53,873 nt of DNA from Terramyces sp. JEL0728 (Eukaryota; Chytridiomycota; Chytridiomycetes; Rhizophydiales; Terramycetaceae). A program made the position numbers and the translations under genes. This document shows positions 11,701 through 22,438 of this stretch, in pieces. Every line of letters begins with the position of its first letter. Within the stretch, counting starts at the first letter, position 1. The notes beneath the pieces are model-generated. The model did not search any database, was not told where the DNA came from, and saw nothing but the letters and a program-made list of their open reading frames with translations. The DNA lies in contig JADIIU010000089.1 in NCBI GenBank assembly GCA_027603945.1, positions 1-53,873 of the forward strand. Direction: 5' to 3'.

Positions 11701-14025
11701 AGTATCTACAACGATTTTGGAGACCAAAAGGTTAATTTCATGATCTGTAGTTTCCAGCCAGTTGCTTAAGGAATTCAAAACATCATTTATCCAATCGGAC
11801 AAAAATCTCTGCTCATCCCCTATACGTCTGGCCATTGCCGCTACGTTGGATGAAAAGTTTTTAATAGTTAGAATTACATCCTTTGCATAGTAGTCGGCAC
11901 TATCCATTTCATTTTTCATAGTTTTTTTCCAGCTTTCTAGATTTGCGAGTATTCTATTGCATAACAAGAACACCGTTAACCAAAAAGTCTTTGCGGTGGA
12001 GTCGATCCTGATTTCCTTGTTTGGGAAGATGAGTTTGAAATAATTGGAGAGCAGCATCATAAATGGTCTTATGGAAACGTGTGGCATATATCCATATTCA
12101 ATTGCACGATCCATTTTTTGGGCAAGTTCCAATATGATTGCAGCGTCAATTTTTTGTTGACTGATAAATGTGATTAGCGACCTGTCGTTTGAATCTTGTC
12201 CTGTCACATTCTTCAGTATCCCCCTTATTTTTGAATGGATTTTACGGTCATTAAAAGAAAATAATTCCAACATGGTCTTTAAATCAAAAATACTATCATT
12301 TTCCAACAAACTGGTGATACTTGACGTAGCAATGCACAGTGAATCCCAAAACCTCGTGTCTTTAATCACTTCAACATGCTTTCCGGCAAATGCCAGTCTG
12401 CTAAAAATGCTAACCAATTCTGTTATATCCGATTTCTGAATTGGCCACTGATCTAATCCCTTCCACAAAGCTTGATGCTCCACTATTCTAATATTCTGGA
12501 AATTCTCTAATCTATTTTTGTACAGCGCTACAAGATCCTTTTTAATAATCTGATAGAATATCGGATAGAGAGAGGCCATGATCTGTTCGCAGCTTTGCTG
12601 CTGGAAAAACGCCAAAATTGCAGCCTGAGTGTCGATGGGACAGGTGTTAGATTTGGTAATGGAAACTAGCATCTCGCACAAAACCTGCTGGAATTTCCTA
12701 GACCATGTTGAAGACAACAGCAATAGCTTTTTCACAGCCCCATCAAGCCAAAAATTGTCCCTTGCGAAATTACAAATATGTGTTATCCAGGACAATGACA
12801 AAACCCTCCTTTTATACAACAATTCATCGTTTGGGTTTTCTGTTGTAATAGCTTCAAACATGGGAGAGTTATATATCATATCCACTAAATCATATCCAAT
12901 TTCAGTCGAAAATTTCTCCTTTATCCAACTGCACGGCGTTGATTGCAATATAAATTCGAAAAATGCCAGTCGTTCCCATAGATTGCTGATTTCATTTTTC
13001 AAAAACGACGTAATTATTAGCATGTCTGGACTCGTTGTACATAATTTTAAATATTCCGGAAGGTCGGTTGTACTAATACTTCTAAGGATAGTCGTCAGCT
13101 GATACCACGCAATTGATTTATCCTTGACGACATTGATTTTTAGTAACTTTTGAGCTGGTTCATCGGTTGGCAGTTTGTATAATTCTTTCACAGTATTGAA
13201 CAGGTAGCTCAAAACTGGCTCAACGTCTTTCTTGTCTGCTAAATTGTATTTTGAAGTTGTATTAGTCAAGCATGTCAATGCCCACTCTCTGATTACTTTA
13301 TCTTCATGCAAGGCAAGGTACAAGAATCCTAGTTTAAACCTCGACTACCAGTCTTGATTTGCCCCCGCATAGCAAGATTCTTGAATTGTACAGCATGGTT
13401 CATAATCTGTACAAATAATTTATCCAGCACAGCATTCGTTAGAATTGTTGGATCTATCAGTACTTCGTGGATTATTGGAAATGTGTGTCGTCGAATTTGT
13501 TTGTGCCTTTCGGGAGTTTCTGCGCTTTCAAAACTTGCAATCATCCTAAATAAATTGTAAAGTACACTTTCATAAAGTCCTGCTGTCGGTCAAGGTTGAA
13601 TTGGTTTACAAAACCCTTTCTACAGTTAACATGATATCACATTATCCCGACACTTTCTTCCCCAAATATTGGTGGATATATACTGAGAAACTGTTCCCAA
13701 CAAGCTAGGTTAAGTGATAATCAACCGTGAAAGGCAGTGATACAATCAGAACAAAGCGAAAGATTCATGCGCAAAATTGTGTACATTCGCTGTATCCCTT
13801 CATCCGGATTTTTACAGGAAAAGAATTCAAATAATTCACATACATCTGGAAATTCGTGCAGGAAATGTTGGTCTTTCAATGATAAAATATAATAAACACA
13901 GTTATGCATGAATTCTACATTATCTATGGGGTACTTAGTCGTAAACCATCATCGTATGGCTGTCTTGTGTGATGTCGCAGACTTATTTGAAATTCTTCCT
14001 TTGAAACTTTAGGAACTGTGGACAT
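8785..14025 (-). CDS. SEN1: Sen1/senataxin superfamily 1 RNA-DNA helicase
   Basis: Ten exons in transcription order: 14025-13935, 13914-13726, 13704-13641, 13619-13566, 13545-13349, 13328-10380, 10359-10079, 10057-9140, 9119-9018 and 8997-8785. The nine introns are 20-21 nt; together they give exactly 1685 aa. The first four exons are short; they join into a continuous helical Sen1 N-terminal region starting MSTVPKV. Helicase motifs: GPPGTGKT near residue 1180 (split by an intron after GTG), [48 protein letters not shown] and MNVALTRAR. The segment before the helicase is basic and probably nuclear. Sen1 terminates RNA polymerase II transcription and removes R-loops. The protein is long for the family but not unusual. 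It ends soon after the helicase, with only a short tail. Confidence 0.95.
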
Positions 14026-14271
14026 GACAGATCAGGAATTTTTTGTGAGAAATTTGAGCAGTCCAGTGTAGCGATAAAGTATATTAGAGTGAGGATATAT
14101 ATTTCAGCTATATTCTAAATCTAATGCGCGGTGTGAGGCTACTTAATTATACAGTAGTATATTAAACACCTGCAATTTCTGCAACTACTGCCTTAATTCT
14201 CCAAATCAGAGCCTATGTCCAATGGCAAGCTAATTGGCCTTGCATGAGGATTTGAAATTTTCCTTATCTAG

Positions 14272-15101
14272 ATGCTCCACTCATTGGAACCAAGAAATGA
14301 AGATGAGCGTTACCATTCGGTAGATGCATTCATGAACCAGCTGAATCCCAGCATTTCTGGGATCTCCAACGGTGGACACCCTATAACCTTACCACTCTCG
14401 AATACCCCAAATCCGCAATCCGTAGAGAATACACAAACGCAAGGGCTATTTGCAGTAAACTTGGCGAACGGATTGTCAAATAATCAAATCACTGAACCAG
14501 TTTCATCAGCTCTTAGAATGGACCAGCATGAGGAAGCAAATGTACAGAATGCTGGAAACTTGCCAATCGCAACATCAACCCAACATGGAGTGGTAGAAAA
14601 ACCACAAACGATGAATGACTTTGCCTGGTACTTGTTTGATTCTTGTCGAAACGGATGTGTAAGAATGGATTTCGACAGCTTTTATGAAGCGACTAAACGT
14701 TTCCCATCACCATCGTCAAAAAATACTGCCTGGATATTAATGGCTATTGCAGATCCAACGAGAGAAGCAGCGGATGTAGTAGGATTCGACGCGGTTTTTA
14801 CATTTGTCTCTGTTTTGTACAAATTGTTTACATATTATTGCAAGGGGAAATCTGGAATTTCCAAAGAGATGATTCCCGATGCATTACGTGGTTGGAATAT
14901 TAGTGAACATCAGGTTCGGATATTGTTGCGCAACCCAGGCTATTCAGGTAGCTGTTATTTAAACTAGATTTCTTGGATTGGGATCAATTTGTGCAAGTGT
15001 CTGCTAATTTGCGTGTGAGAAAAGAGTTTTGTCAGAAAATGATAAATAATGGAACTATAAAGTTCAAAGAGTTGGAAAAAGAAATCTGCTTCCTGCCATA
15101 A
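14272..15101 (+). CDS. Penta-EF-hand protein A (no coiled coil)
   Basis: Two exons, 14272-14947 and 14968-15101, with a 20-nt intron; 269 aa. Residues 1-110 are polar and probably disordered (Asn/Gln/Pro-rich). The C-terminal part has the helix spacing of a penta-EF-hand (ALG-2/sorcin-like) domain: DFAWYLFDSC, KNTAWILMAIA, VFTFVSVLYKLFTYY and LDWDQFVQVS. The EF loops have lost most acidic ligands, so calcium binding is doubtful. The phase-1 intron just before the LDWDQF helix is in the same place as in paralogues B and D. The next paralogue starts 33 bp downstream. The sequence just before the ATG ends in atctag, so an intron in the 5' leader or a further upstream exon is possible. Confidence 0.65.
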
Positions 15102-15134
15102 ACAATTTCAATATATTTTTCCACTTGAACTTTT

Positions 15135-16276
15135 ATGGAAGACGAATCTGACACTAACCAAAAACAATTTCTCAGTTCGTTTGAATTATTCAAACGAGGA
15201 ATGACACTCAGTCGCATGGGAAATACCCCTACTGCTAATCTGGATGGATTCAAGTTGTCATTAGAGAGAAAGTCTTCCGAAACTCCTGATAGTTTGTTCA
15301 AAAAGAAGCACCCCGAAACCAGCAGTACCGAGTGGGATAATGTAATTGCATACTATGAACATCTAGTTAAGAGTGGGGAGGTTACTCGAGGTCGCTTATA
15401 CGAGCAAATGGAGCAGGATAGATATGCCATTCGAGACCACATGAATGCAAATATTAAATTACAAGAGCAAAATGATACTTTAAAGTTGGAAAATGAAAAA
15501 TTGCGGAATCAGTTGATGGCTGCGTCCATGTTAGCAGAAGAGAGAGCAAAGGAAATTGAAAAGTTGCATTCTAGCGTGAAAACTGCGAATGATTCGAATA
15601 CCCAGCATCTACAAGATATGCAGGATCTGCAACTCGCACTAGGTAAATCCAAAGAAGGCTGTAGTATGCTACAGTCCCAACTGGATGGTATCCCAAAGTC
15701 TAACTATCATTCCAGCCCTCCATGGGATTTATCGTTAGCTGAAGGCTGTAATTATGGATATGAAGATATTAAACCAGAATATATCGAAAATGATATCTGG
15801 AATGCATTCCACAAATACCAAAAGAATGGACTGCTAGATATTCGCGGCCTGCAGGCTGCATTAACGTCAGATGTCGTTTGGCCAGCATTTTCAATGAAAA
15901 CAATGTGGATAATGTTGCATCAAGTGGACCAAACAGGGCAATACGTAGATATCAATGGATTCAACAAGCTGTGGCTATTCGTGCATTCGATGCATGTACT
16001 AGCACCAAAAACTAACGAAATCTTGATTTCAGATGCAATTAGAATCATCAAAGGCTACGGATTCAAAACTATATGGATAAATAGAGTAATCAATAGAACT
16101 ATAGGGAATCCAGGTATTTCCAATTTAAATTAGATGATCTAACGTGGGACCAATTGCTCCAAGTGTCTTCCATCTTGCTATGTTGGTGGGAGGTAATTGA
16201 TTTGAAGTTATCAGATGGACTGGCCTTGTTTGAATACGAAGAATTGATGGGGATAGCAACTAAACTACTATTCTAA
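15135..16276 (+). CDS. Coiled-coil plus penta-EF-hand protein B
   Basis: Two exons, 15135-16113 and 16134-16276, with a 20-nt intron; 373 aa. Residues about 60-190 form a heptad-rich coiled coil (EQNDTLKLENEKLRNQLMAA). The C-terminal 150 residues look like a penta-EF-hand domain: DIWNAFHKYQKNGLLDIRGL, then SMKTMWIMLHQVDQTGQYVD, then FNKLWLFVHSM and LTWDQLLQVS. The WPAFSMKTM stretch is the usual linker between EF2 and EF3. Loop residues are poor calcium ligands. Penta-EF-hand proteins dimerise through the fifth hand and act at membranes; here a coiled coil could add a second partner. The intron position is shared with paralogues A and D. Confidence 0.75.
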
Positions 16277-16629
16277 ACATTATTGTAATAATATATCCAG
16301 TACATGTAATTCCTTCAAGCACTATTGCTATCTCATGATGAATTAATTGGAACAGCCTTGTGGTTTAAGAGCACAGCCAAAGTATTAGGAAGGTGGCATC
16401 GCCTCCAAACTGGTACTAGAGGCGAAACATCAATTTCCGACTAATAGTGTAGATCGCCTCAACAAACCTCATCTGGCCAATAATACTTGCAGCGTTTCGG
16501 CTTCGGCGAGCTATTCGATTTCTTTTAACCAATTTTTTTCCGAACATAAAGACACCGAGGAAAACTTAAAGAGAGGTTATGGCGGTGTTCTGATATATAA
16601 AGGCGGGTCTGAAAGAAAATATTTAAAAT
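16277..16629 (+). promoter_or_regulatory. Intergenic region with TATA box for paralogue C
   Basis: This 353-bp gap between two same-strand paralogues holds no ORF or RNA that I recognise. TATATAA at 16594-16600 lies 30 bp before the ATG at 16630, so the transcript leader must be very short. Most other same-strand gaps here are far smaller (33-35 bp at 15102 and 22405), which points to an independent promoter for paralogue C. Confidence 0.5.
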
Positions 16630-17712
16630 ATGCAATCCACAGTAGCCGCCATGCCTGAAAATACTTTTGTGAGCAACGAAGAAGGTAAAATAATTTTGAC
16701 ATTAGTGCTCTATGAAATTCCCAAAGTCTATTCTTCAATCAAAGACATGCAAAGAAGCAAGACCCTCCAAAGAATCAGAATCAACAAGGAGCCTGCCAAC
16801 GGTGCCCCAAAAGACTCTATTGAATTCTATAAACAGGAGCTGGAAAATGAAAAAGCGAGCCATGTAGAAACGCTATTGCTCTTGCAAAAAATGAAGAACG
16901 AACTTCAAATCCTGAAAGATACCAAGGAGCCCAATACCACTTTATCAGACTCGTCTCAAGAAACTATAGTTGAGCAGCTGCAAGACCAGGTGAACGACCT
17001 GTACGATTACATTGACGAATTGGAGTTCAAACAAGAAGCATTGATTCTCGAAAACGATGGCTTGAAAGGGCAACTCGAAGAAAAGTCTATTGAAATCGCT
17101 TGTTTGGAAGAAGAATTGGAAAAAACCAAACTTTCTTTTGATCCAAATGTTTGTTCATTTATAAAGAACGAGAAACTATGTACACCAATCAAACTATTAT
17201 GTCCGGCAAAATACAACCATCAGATTTGGGAAATCTTTACAAAGAATGATACATTGGAAAATGGTAGATTGGACATTGGGGAGCTGAAATCGGCTATTTC
17301 CGAGGGTAAATGGCCGACGCTGTCTCTCTTGACTTGCAAATACTTGGCCAAACATGTGTCCAACGGAGCTGATTTTGTCAATCCAGATCAATTCCTGGAA
17401 ATCTGGAGATTTGTCTCAATTTGCAAAGCAGTATTTGCCCTTCATGATACATACAGCAAGTCAGATATCAAATGGGGGTTCGTTCCATCTTACTCTCTAA
17501 TGGATGTTTTCGAGGAGTTGGAAATTCCTATCGCGAGAACAACATTGAAGACTGCCGTAAAGAATTTTAGGTCTGAGGATCACTTGTTTACTTGGGATGA
17601 ATTCGTTCAATTTGTATCAATGGTCAGAATGTGGAATATGCAGCTGAATAACATGAAGATCAACCATTATCATGTGGAGCACTTTATGTCGGTCTTATCT
17701 TGTTCGCTTTAA
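16630..17712 (+). CDS. Coiled-coil plus penta-EF-hand protein C
   Basis: Read as one exon it gives 360 aa. Residues about 65-180 are a coiled coil (EQLQDQVNDLYDYIDELEFK and following). The C-terminal part is a clear penta-EF-hand domain: IWEIFTKNDTLENGRLDIGE, then GKWPTLSLLTCKYLAKHV, then FLEIWRFVSICKAVF, then FTWDEFVQFVSMVRMWN and a fifth hand near VEHFMSVL. It lacks the intron that paralogues A, B and D share before the WDEF helix. A 21-nt segment at 16685-16705 looks like an in-frame intron; removing it gives 353 aa. Loop ligands are mostly lost. It converges on the 7-TM gene with 12 bp between stops. Confidence 0.78.
   Translation: MQSTVAAMPENTFVSNEEGKIILTLVLYEIPKVYSSIKDMQRSKTLQRIRINKEPANGAPKDSIEFYKQELENEKASHVETLLLLQKMKNELQILKDTKEPNTTLSDSSQETIVEQLQDQVNDLYDYIDELEFKQEALILENDGLKGQLEEKSIEIACLEEELEKTKLSFDPNVCSFIKNEKLCTPIKLLCPAKYNHQIWEIFTKNDTLENGRLDIGELKSAISEGKWPTLSLLTCKYLAKHVSNGADFVNPDQFLEIWRFVSICKAVFALHDTYSKSDIKWGFVPSYSLMDVFEELEIPIARTTLKTAVKNFRSEDHLFTWDEFVQFVSMVRMWNMQLNNMKINHYHVEHFMSVLSCSL
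16685..16705 (+). other. Probable stop-free 21-nt intron in paralogue C
   Basis: The segment starts gtaaaata and ends ttgacattag, as other introns here do, and is exactly 21 nt without a stop codon, so the frame stays open with or without splicing. It would otherwise encode the odd hydrophobic insert GKIILTLV in a polar region. There is no homologue alignment to prove it. Confidence 0.5.
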
Positions 17713-17724
17713 TACATTATTTTA

Positions 17725-19122
17725 TTAGCTAGTTTGCTCAACATCACTTTTTTTGACATCAGAGATGGGAATGTCCAAAGTCACTTTGATGGTGATAATT
17801 TCCAGCATCGAATGAAAGTTCATTACGACAGAGTTTTCAAAGTAGATAAAGAACGAGAAAAATGCTTGCATTGCCATAAAGTTTATATCCGATCCTGCCA
17901 TTTCTGTCACGGAGCGAACCAAAGTCAAAACGATATTAGTGGTTGCTGTTAGTATTTGAAATATTCCGAGTGTGTATGCTCTATGTACCCATCTGCCTTC
18001 AAATTTGGGAGATTTCTTCATCTTGCTTACGAGAATTATTGGCGACAAGATATTCGTCAGCGAAACGCAAAATATCCATATGCCGGCTGTGAATGAAAGA
18101 TCAAAAGTAGCAACGGCGACTAATTTTGGGTATGAAAATTGCACGGTATACAAGTATATCCAGCCAACTAGTCCTAAATGCACCAGAATTGCACAAAAAC
18201 TACATAGAACACGCATTTGTTTGGACACATACAAGATTTTCAAAATCATCCTTACGTTTAACAAAAATGTAAAGCACTGGGTGAGGTTGAATAGCACATA
18301 GAAGGCTGCTTTGAACGAGAGTGCGGTATACTCGGAGGGAAATACAATGTACTGATATGCAAATATCAGGCTATGTAGTAGCAAGTACAGTAGCTGGGAT
18401 AGCGCTAGCGTAGCTCTCGCCCAGCTTTCCAGCGCAATTGATTCGAGGGTATATTTATACATTAGTTTTACCGTCCCAATGCATGGTATAATGAACAGAC
18501 CGAGGGCAACGAGCTGGAAGCAACTACCTAACCCCAGAACTGTCTTGGATTGGGGCACCGATGCAATCCAATGTCCGTATTCAATACTGCCGTTTAAAAA
18601 CTGTTTGGAGGAAACTGATATCGAACCCAAATCAGTCTGGTAGGTAGTGCTCGTACCTGCAATTACAGACAAATTGTACAGCCATGCATTTGAGCAATCT
18701 GACGTGTTATAAATTTGTAGCCAATTGCCGGCGCATCTATAACCGTCAAAGCATCTAGTAGAGTTTTTAAAGTACTTTGTAGTATTCTCCATTGTTAATT
18801 GACAGTATATAGATTGTTTGCTGATGGGAGGTACCAAAGTTTCGATGGTCAAACTATCAGACAAGAAATGCACGGAAATACTGGAATAGCCATGAGTGTA
18901 AATGGGGTTTACTGATGAAAAGCAACAGCCAGAGCTCCTTGGGATAGGATCCAGTCCACAAACTGGAATTGGAAATTCTTGGGTAATATCATGATATATT
19001 GCGGTAGTTTCGTTTGCAGGGAACATGTACATTGCAGATGGAGCGTTCTGGCAGTTCCTGTTTGCCCACATTGATTGGAATATTTGTCCATTAACTTGTA
19101 GCTTTAGTAGAAAAAGAAGCAT
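17725..19122 (-). CDS. Secreted-domain plus seven-transmembrane protein of unknown family
   Basis: 465 aa from the ATG at 19122. The open frame reaches 19200, but that would overlap the end of the upstream gene (19184); the inner ATG also gives a signal peptide (MLLFLLKLQVNGQ). About 200 luminal or extracellular residues follow, with at least eight cysteines, many NxS/T sites and motifs such as VCGLDPIP and GCCFSSV. Seven hydrophobic helices come next, then a short cytosolic tail. This is the layout of a 7-TM receptor, but I recognise no known GPCR class motif. Similar Cys-rich 7-TM proteins may exist in chytrids. It lies among the penta-EF-hand genes and is separated from its upstream neighbour by 61 bp. 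Confidence 0.7.
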   Translation of the reverse strand: MLLFLLKLQVNGQIFQSMWANRNCQNAPSAMYMFPANETTAIYHDITQEFPIPVCGLDPIPRSSGCCFSSVNPIYTHGYSSISVHFLSDSLTIETLVPPISKQSIYCQLTMENTTKYFKNSTRCFDGYRCAGNWLQIYNTSDCSNAWLYNLSVIAGTSTTYQTDLGSISVSSKQFLNGSIEYGHWIASVPQSKTVLGLGSCFQLVALGLFIIPCIGTVKLMYKYTLESIALESWARATLALSQLLYLLLHSLIFAYQYIVFPSEYTALSFKAAFYVLFNLTQCFTFLLNVRMILKILYVSKQMRVLCSFCAILVHLGLVGWIYLYTVQFSYPKLVAVATFDLSFTAGIWIFCVSLTNILSPIILVSKMKKSPKFEGRWVHRAYTLGIFQILTATTNIVLTLVRSVTEMAGSDINFMAMQAFFSFFIYFENSVVMNFHSMLEIITIKVTLDIPISDVKKSDVEQTS

Positions 19123-19183
19123 CCGATCCAAAATTGTCTGCAATGACGTTTTTTTGAAAACTAAAGAAACAAAAACATTTATT

Positions 19184-20673
19184 TCAAATACATTTAGCAA
19201 CCATATTCATAAATTGTTCATAGAGAATCGTGATGGCCCTGTCCCCATCAAGATCTACCCGGTCAAACTCCATCATCCAAATTCTGACATTTGCATGCAA
19301 TAGCACAAATTCATCCCATGTATACTTCATATCTAAGTAAGAATAAATGATATACCTGGTGTGGTTTTGTATTTTACCAACAGAACGTTTGCTTTTTTTG
19401 GTAACTTGATTCCTAAATCAAACAAGGACTGCGGCAAAGTATCTGGTGTGGAATATCCCCAAATTGTAGGGGAAATCCGCTTTACATCATATTTTTCAAA
19501 TACTTTTTTGCACTGTTCAATAAAATGCCACAAATTAGTAAATGCATCTGCTGGAATGTAATCCCCATTTCCGTCATAGTTTCTAATCAGCATAATACAA
19601 GCCTTGATAGACAAAGGAGGCCACTGTCCTTTAGCCAATGCTTCACAAAGCTCGCCAGCGTCTAACCGATAAGTGCCCAGTTTATCAGAAGCAAGGTAGA
19701 TTGGCCATAAATTTTGATCAAATCCTTGTGGCATGTGCAATTTCACACCATTTCCGCCGGTATTCTTGGTATAAGTAACAGGCAGACTGGCATTAGAGGC
19801 TGGGGGTGCTGTAGAATTGGTGCGTTGTCTGGTATTTGATGCTTGCAGTTCATTCTTGAGGCGCGATATTTCCTTTTCATACCTCTCTTGCAAGAATACA
19901 TTGGAGTTATCTGCTTGTAATACAGATATCTGATCTTGCAGAGTAGAGTTTTCGGATTTCAATTTTCCAACATCTTTTTGATATTTTTCTTGGAGCAAGT
20001 TCAAAGAATTGTCATTTTTGTGTACATCCAGTTCATCTTCCAAGCCCTGTACCTTGTAGCACAGCTGTTCAATCTCGGATTCCAATTTCTTTTGTAACTG
20101 TGGGTCAACAGCGGGAACTGAAGGTAGAGGTCTGGAACTCAGCTGTTTTTGCAACGACATTGCTTTTTCATCCAATAGTCTATTAGCGTATCGTTCCTGC
20201 TCTAAGATAGCGTTTAATCTGTCAATTTCTTGCTGGTTTGAGGTCAATAGTTGAGTTTGTGCGGTAAGTTCTTGAAGGTAAGCATCCATTTGCTGGTTAG
20301 CGTAACGCTCTTCTTGCAGCTGAGCTTGCAAGTCTTTAATAATACTGTCGTTGTTATTAGTAGCATTCATTAGCTGTTTCCTTTCCTTGATTCGGTCATA
20401 TTGCTCCTTCTCCAATAATTTAGATAAATCATTCTTCTTTCTCTCTAACGCACTCAAGAGAGAGTCTTTTGTAACACAAATCATTTGCAAGTCATCACAT
20501 TGCTTCTTCCAATGATTAATTTCTTGCTCCAATTTTGAAGTTTTTGTAACATGGTCAATTTCTAAATTTTGCAACCGGTTGAGAGTAGCTTGATCTAGTC
20601 CTTGATTCAAGGCTCCATACCCATACGAATTTTGGCTAGTTCTTGGAGGCACATTTGGTCTGTGGTTTGACAT
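19184..20673 (-). CDS. Coiled-coil plus penta-EF-hand protein D
   Basis: Two exons, 20673-19356 and 19332-19184, with a 23-nt intron; 488 aa. Residues about 30-290 are a long coiled coil with repeated QEERYANQQ, LEQERYANRL and LQEKYQKD units. The C-terminal penta-EF-hand domain reads GFDQNLWPIYLASDKLGTYR, then GQWPPLSIKACIMLIRNYDG, then FTNLWHFIEQCKKVFEKYD, then YTWDEFVLLHANVRIWM and FDRVDLDGDRAITILYEQF. It keeps better calcium loops than its paralogues (NYDGNGDY, DLDGDRA). The intron lies in phase 1 just before the WDEF helix, as in A and B. It is transcribed away from the LAMMER kinase gene. Confidence 0.82.
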
Positions 20674-21092
20674 AGGTAACTTGGATTAGGGAGAAAAATG
20701 GCTGATAACTGCAGGTACAGCCAACCAGGATTTAAATACCGAATTTCTTCCTGCAATAACAATTATGGAATAATTGTAAATGCCAAGAATCTCATGGTTG
20801 CTAATACCATTCATTTTAAAGCGACAGGACTTACCATTGCGCATTTGAGATTCCTGCCGTAGTCACAGTAGGGCAAATGAATGGGAATGAACGATCCGTA
20901 TATCTCGGACAGGATATAGGACTTTCTTTGGTGAAGGGATTTGATATGATCAGTTTCACTCACAGCAGGACCATTAGATAAAGCCGTCAACTGAATAAAT
21001 TATATTATTTTCAATAGCAATGCTTATTCTCGGAAATCAGTTCTTGGATTTTCCCCATTAGTTCATTTTCCAATTTTGTAAAGTTCAAAACA
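20674..21092. promoter_or_regulatory. Bidirectional promoter region between paralogue D and the LAMMER kinase gene
   Basis: This 419-bp divergent gap has no convincing ORF. On the minus strand a TATTTAAAT element (about 20732-20740) lies some 60 bp before the start of paralogue D. I see no clear TATA element before the kinase ATG at 21093. Confidence 0.35.
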
Positions 21093-22404
21093 ATGTCCAG
21101 TAAACGCAGGAGATACTCCAGCTCCCCTCCTTACTACGGAAGGAAAAAGAAACAGGATTACAACTACGCTGAGCCGAGAAGAGGCACCAGGAAAACCAGT
21201 AATTATTTGTTAATTTTGATTCCATTTACAGATACAAAGAGGAACAAGATAAAAGCTACGGCAGACAAGACAGGATTGATGATGACGATGGGCACTTGAT
21301 AATTAGGAATAGTTCCAAATTATCCTCGAGATGTAATTCATTTTAAACCAGATACAATTATTCAACTGCTGGGACAAGGAACATTTGGAAAAGTTGTTGA
21401 AGCTTACGATAACCAGACAAACACTAAATGCGCAATCAAAATAATCAAATCTGTACAGAAATATATTGACGCTTCTAAAATTGAAATTAGGGTTTTAAAG
21501 AGGATATTAGAACGAGATCCGTACGGAACAAAGTAATTCTTTTCTAAAAAGACAATGTGTAGCGCTCTTGGATAATTTTGTATATTGTAATCACGTCTGT
21601 ATGGTGTTTGGATTGCTTTCCCAAAGCCTGTTTGATTTCTTCCAACAAGTCAAATTTATGCCTTTTTCTTTGAGAGAGATCCAATCATTTGCCAAACAGC
21701 TCCTAACATCTGTTGCTTTCCTGCATGAAAACGGATTTGTCCACACCGATTTGAAACCAGGTACATGAGTTCTAACCAGAAAACTTGATGCTGGTTGATA
21801 ATGGAACAATCCAAGTTCCAGTAGCTAATTCCAAAACTAGATTTAGAAAGATGCTGAAAAGCACCAAAATAATACTAATTGACTTTGGCAGCACAGTTTT
21901 CGAAACAGATTACCACTCTCAAGTGGTGAGTACGCGGCATTATAGAGCGCCTGAAATCATACTTGGGCTAGGTTGGTCCTATCCATGCGATATTTGGTCG
22001 ATAGGATGTATTTTAGTAGAATTATACACTGGAGTAGCGCTATTTCAAACGCACGAAAATTTGGAACATTTGAAAATGATGGAGGTAGTCCTCGGACAGT
22101 TTCCAGCTTCTTTTACGAACAGTATACCGTAACTTTGGATTAACGACAGCAGTTCAGCTTCAGAGTATTTCTTCAAGGGCAGGGTGAGGTACCCGCAACA
22201 CGACACTGAAGAATCCAGCGAAGCCTTTGTCGCTGCAATGAGTTCAATAGAAGTACATGAGCTTAACGATAGGAAATAATCAGACCCAGGAACGCATTCG
22301 AAGAAATGTTTTTGGTATTTATTAAGCACCTACTTCATTATAACCCGAAAGAGCGATGTGCAGCGCAAGATGCACTGCAAATGTCTTTTATCACTTTCAA
22401 ATAA
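21093..22404 (+). CDS. KNS1: LAMMER (CLK/Kns1/Lkh1) dual-specificity kinase
   Basis: Seven exons: 21093-21208, 21232-21332, 21352-21532, 21552-21760, 21780-22128, 22150-22252 and 22273-22404. The six introns are 23, 19, 19, 19, 21 and 20 nt; the product is 396 aa. The N-terminus is basic and Tyr/Arg-rich. Kinase motifs are RYTIIQLLGQGTFGKVVEAY, CAIKIIK, HTDLKPEN (the CLK-type catalytic loop, split by a 19-nt intron), IDFGSTVFE and STRHYRAPEI. The LAMMER signature is present as EHLKMMEVVLG. The C-terminal lobe reads IIRPRNAFEEMF. These kinases phosphorylate SR-type splicing factors and act in growth signalling, which is of interest in a genome with such small introns. The first junction could be placed otherwise. 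Confidence 0.93.
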
Positions 22405-22438
22405 ATGAACTGCTGACTAATTTTTAAATTTTTCCTTC

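Noticed and set aside
12629..13102. 157-codon plus-strand frame opposite the SEN1 gene
   Set aside because: It lies wholly inside the long SEN1 exon and shows no recognisable protein features.
18909..19200. Upstream start of the 7-TM gene at 19200
   Set aside because: It would overlap the coding end of penta-EF-hand paralogue D at 19184 and bury the signal peptide 26 residues inside.
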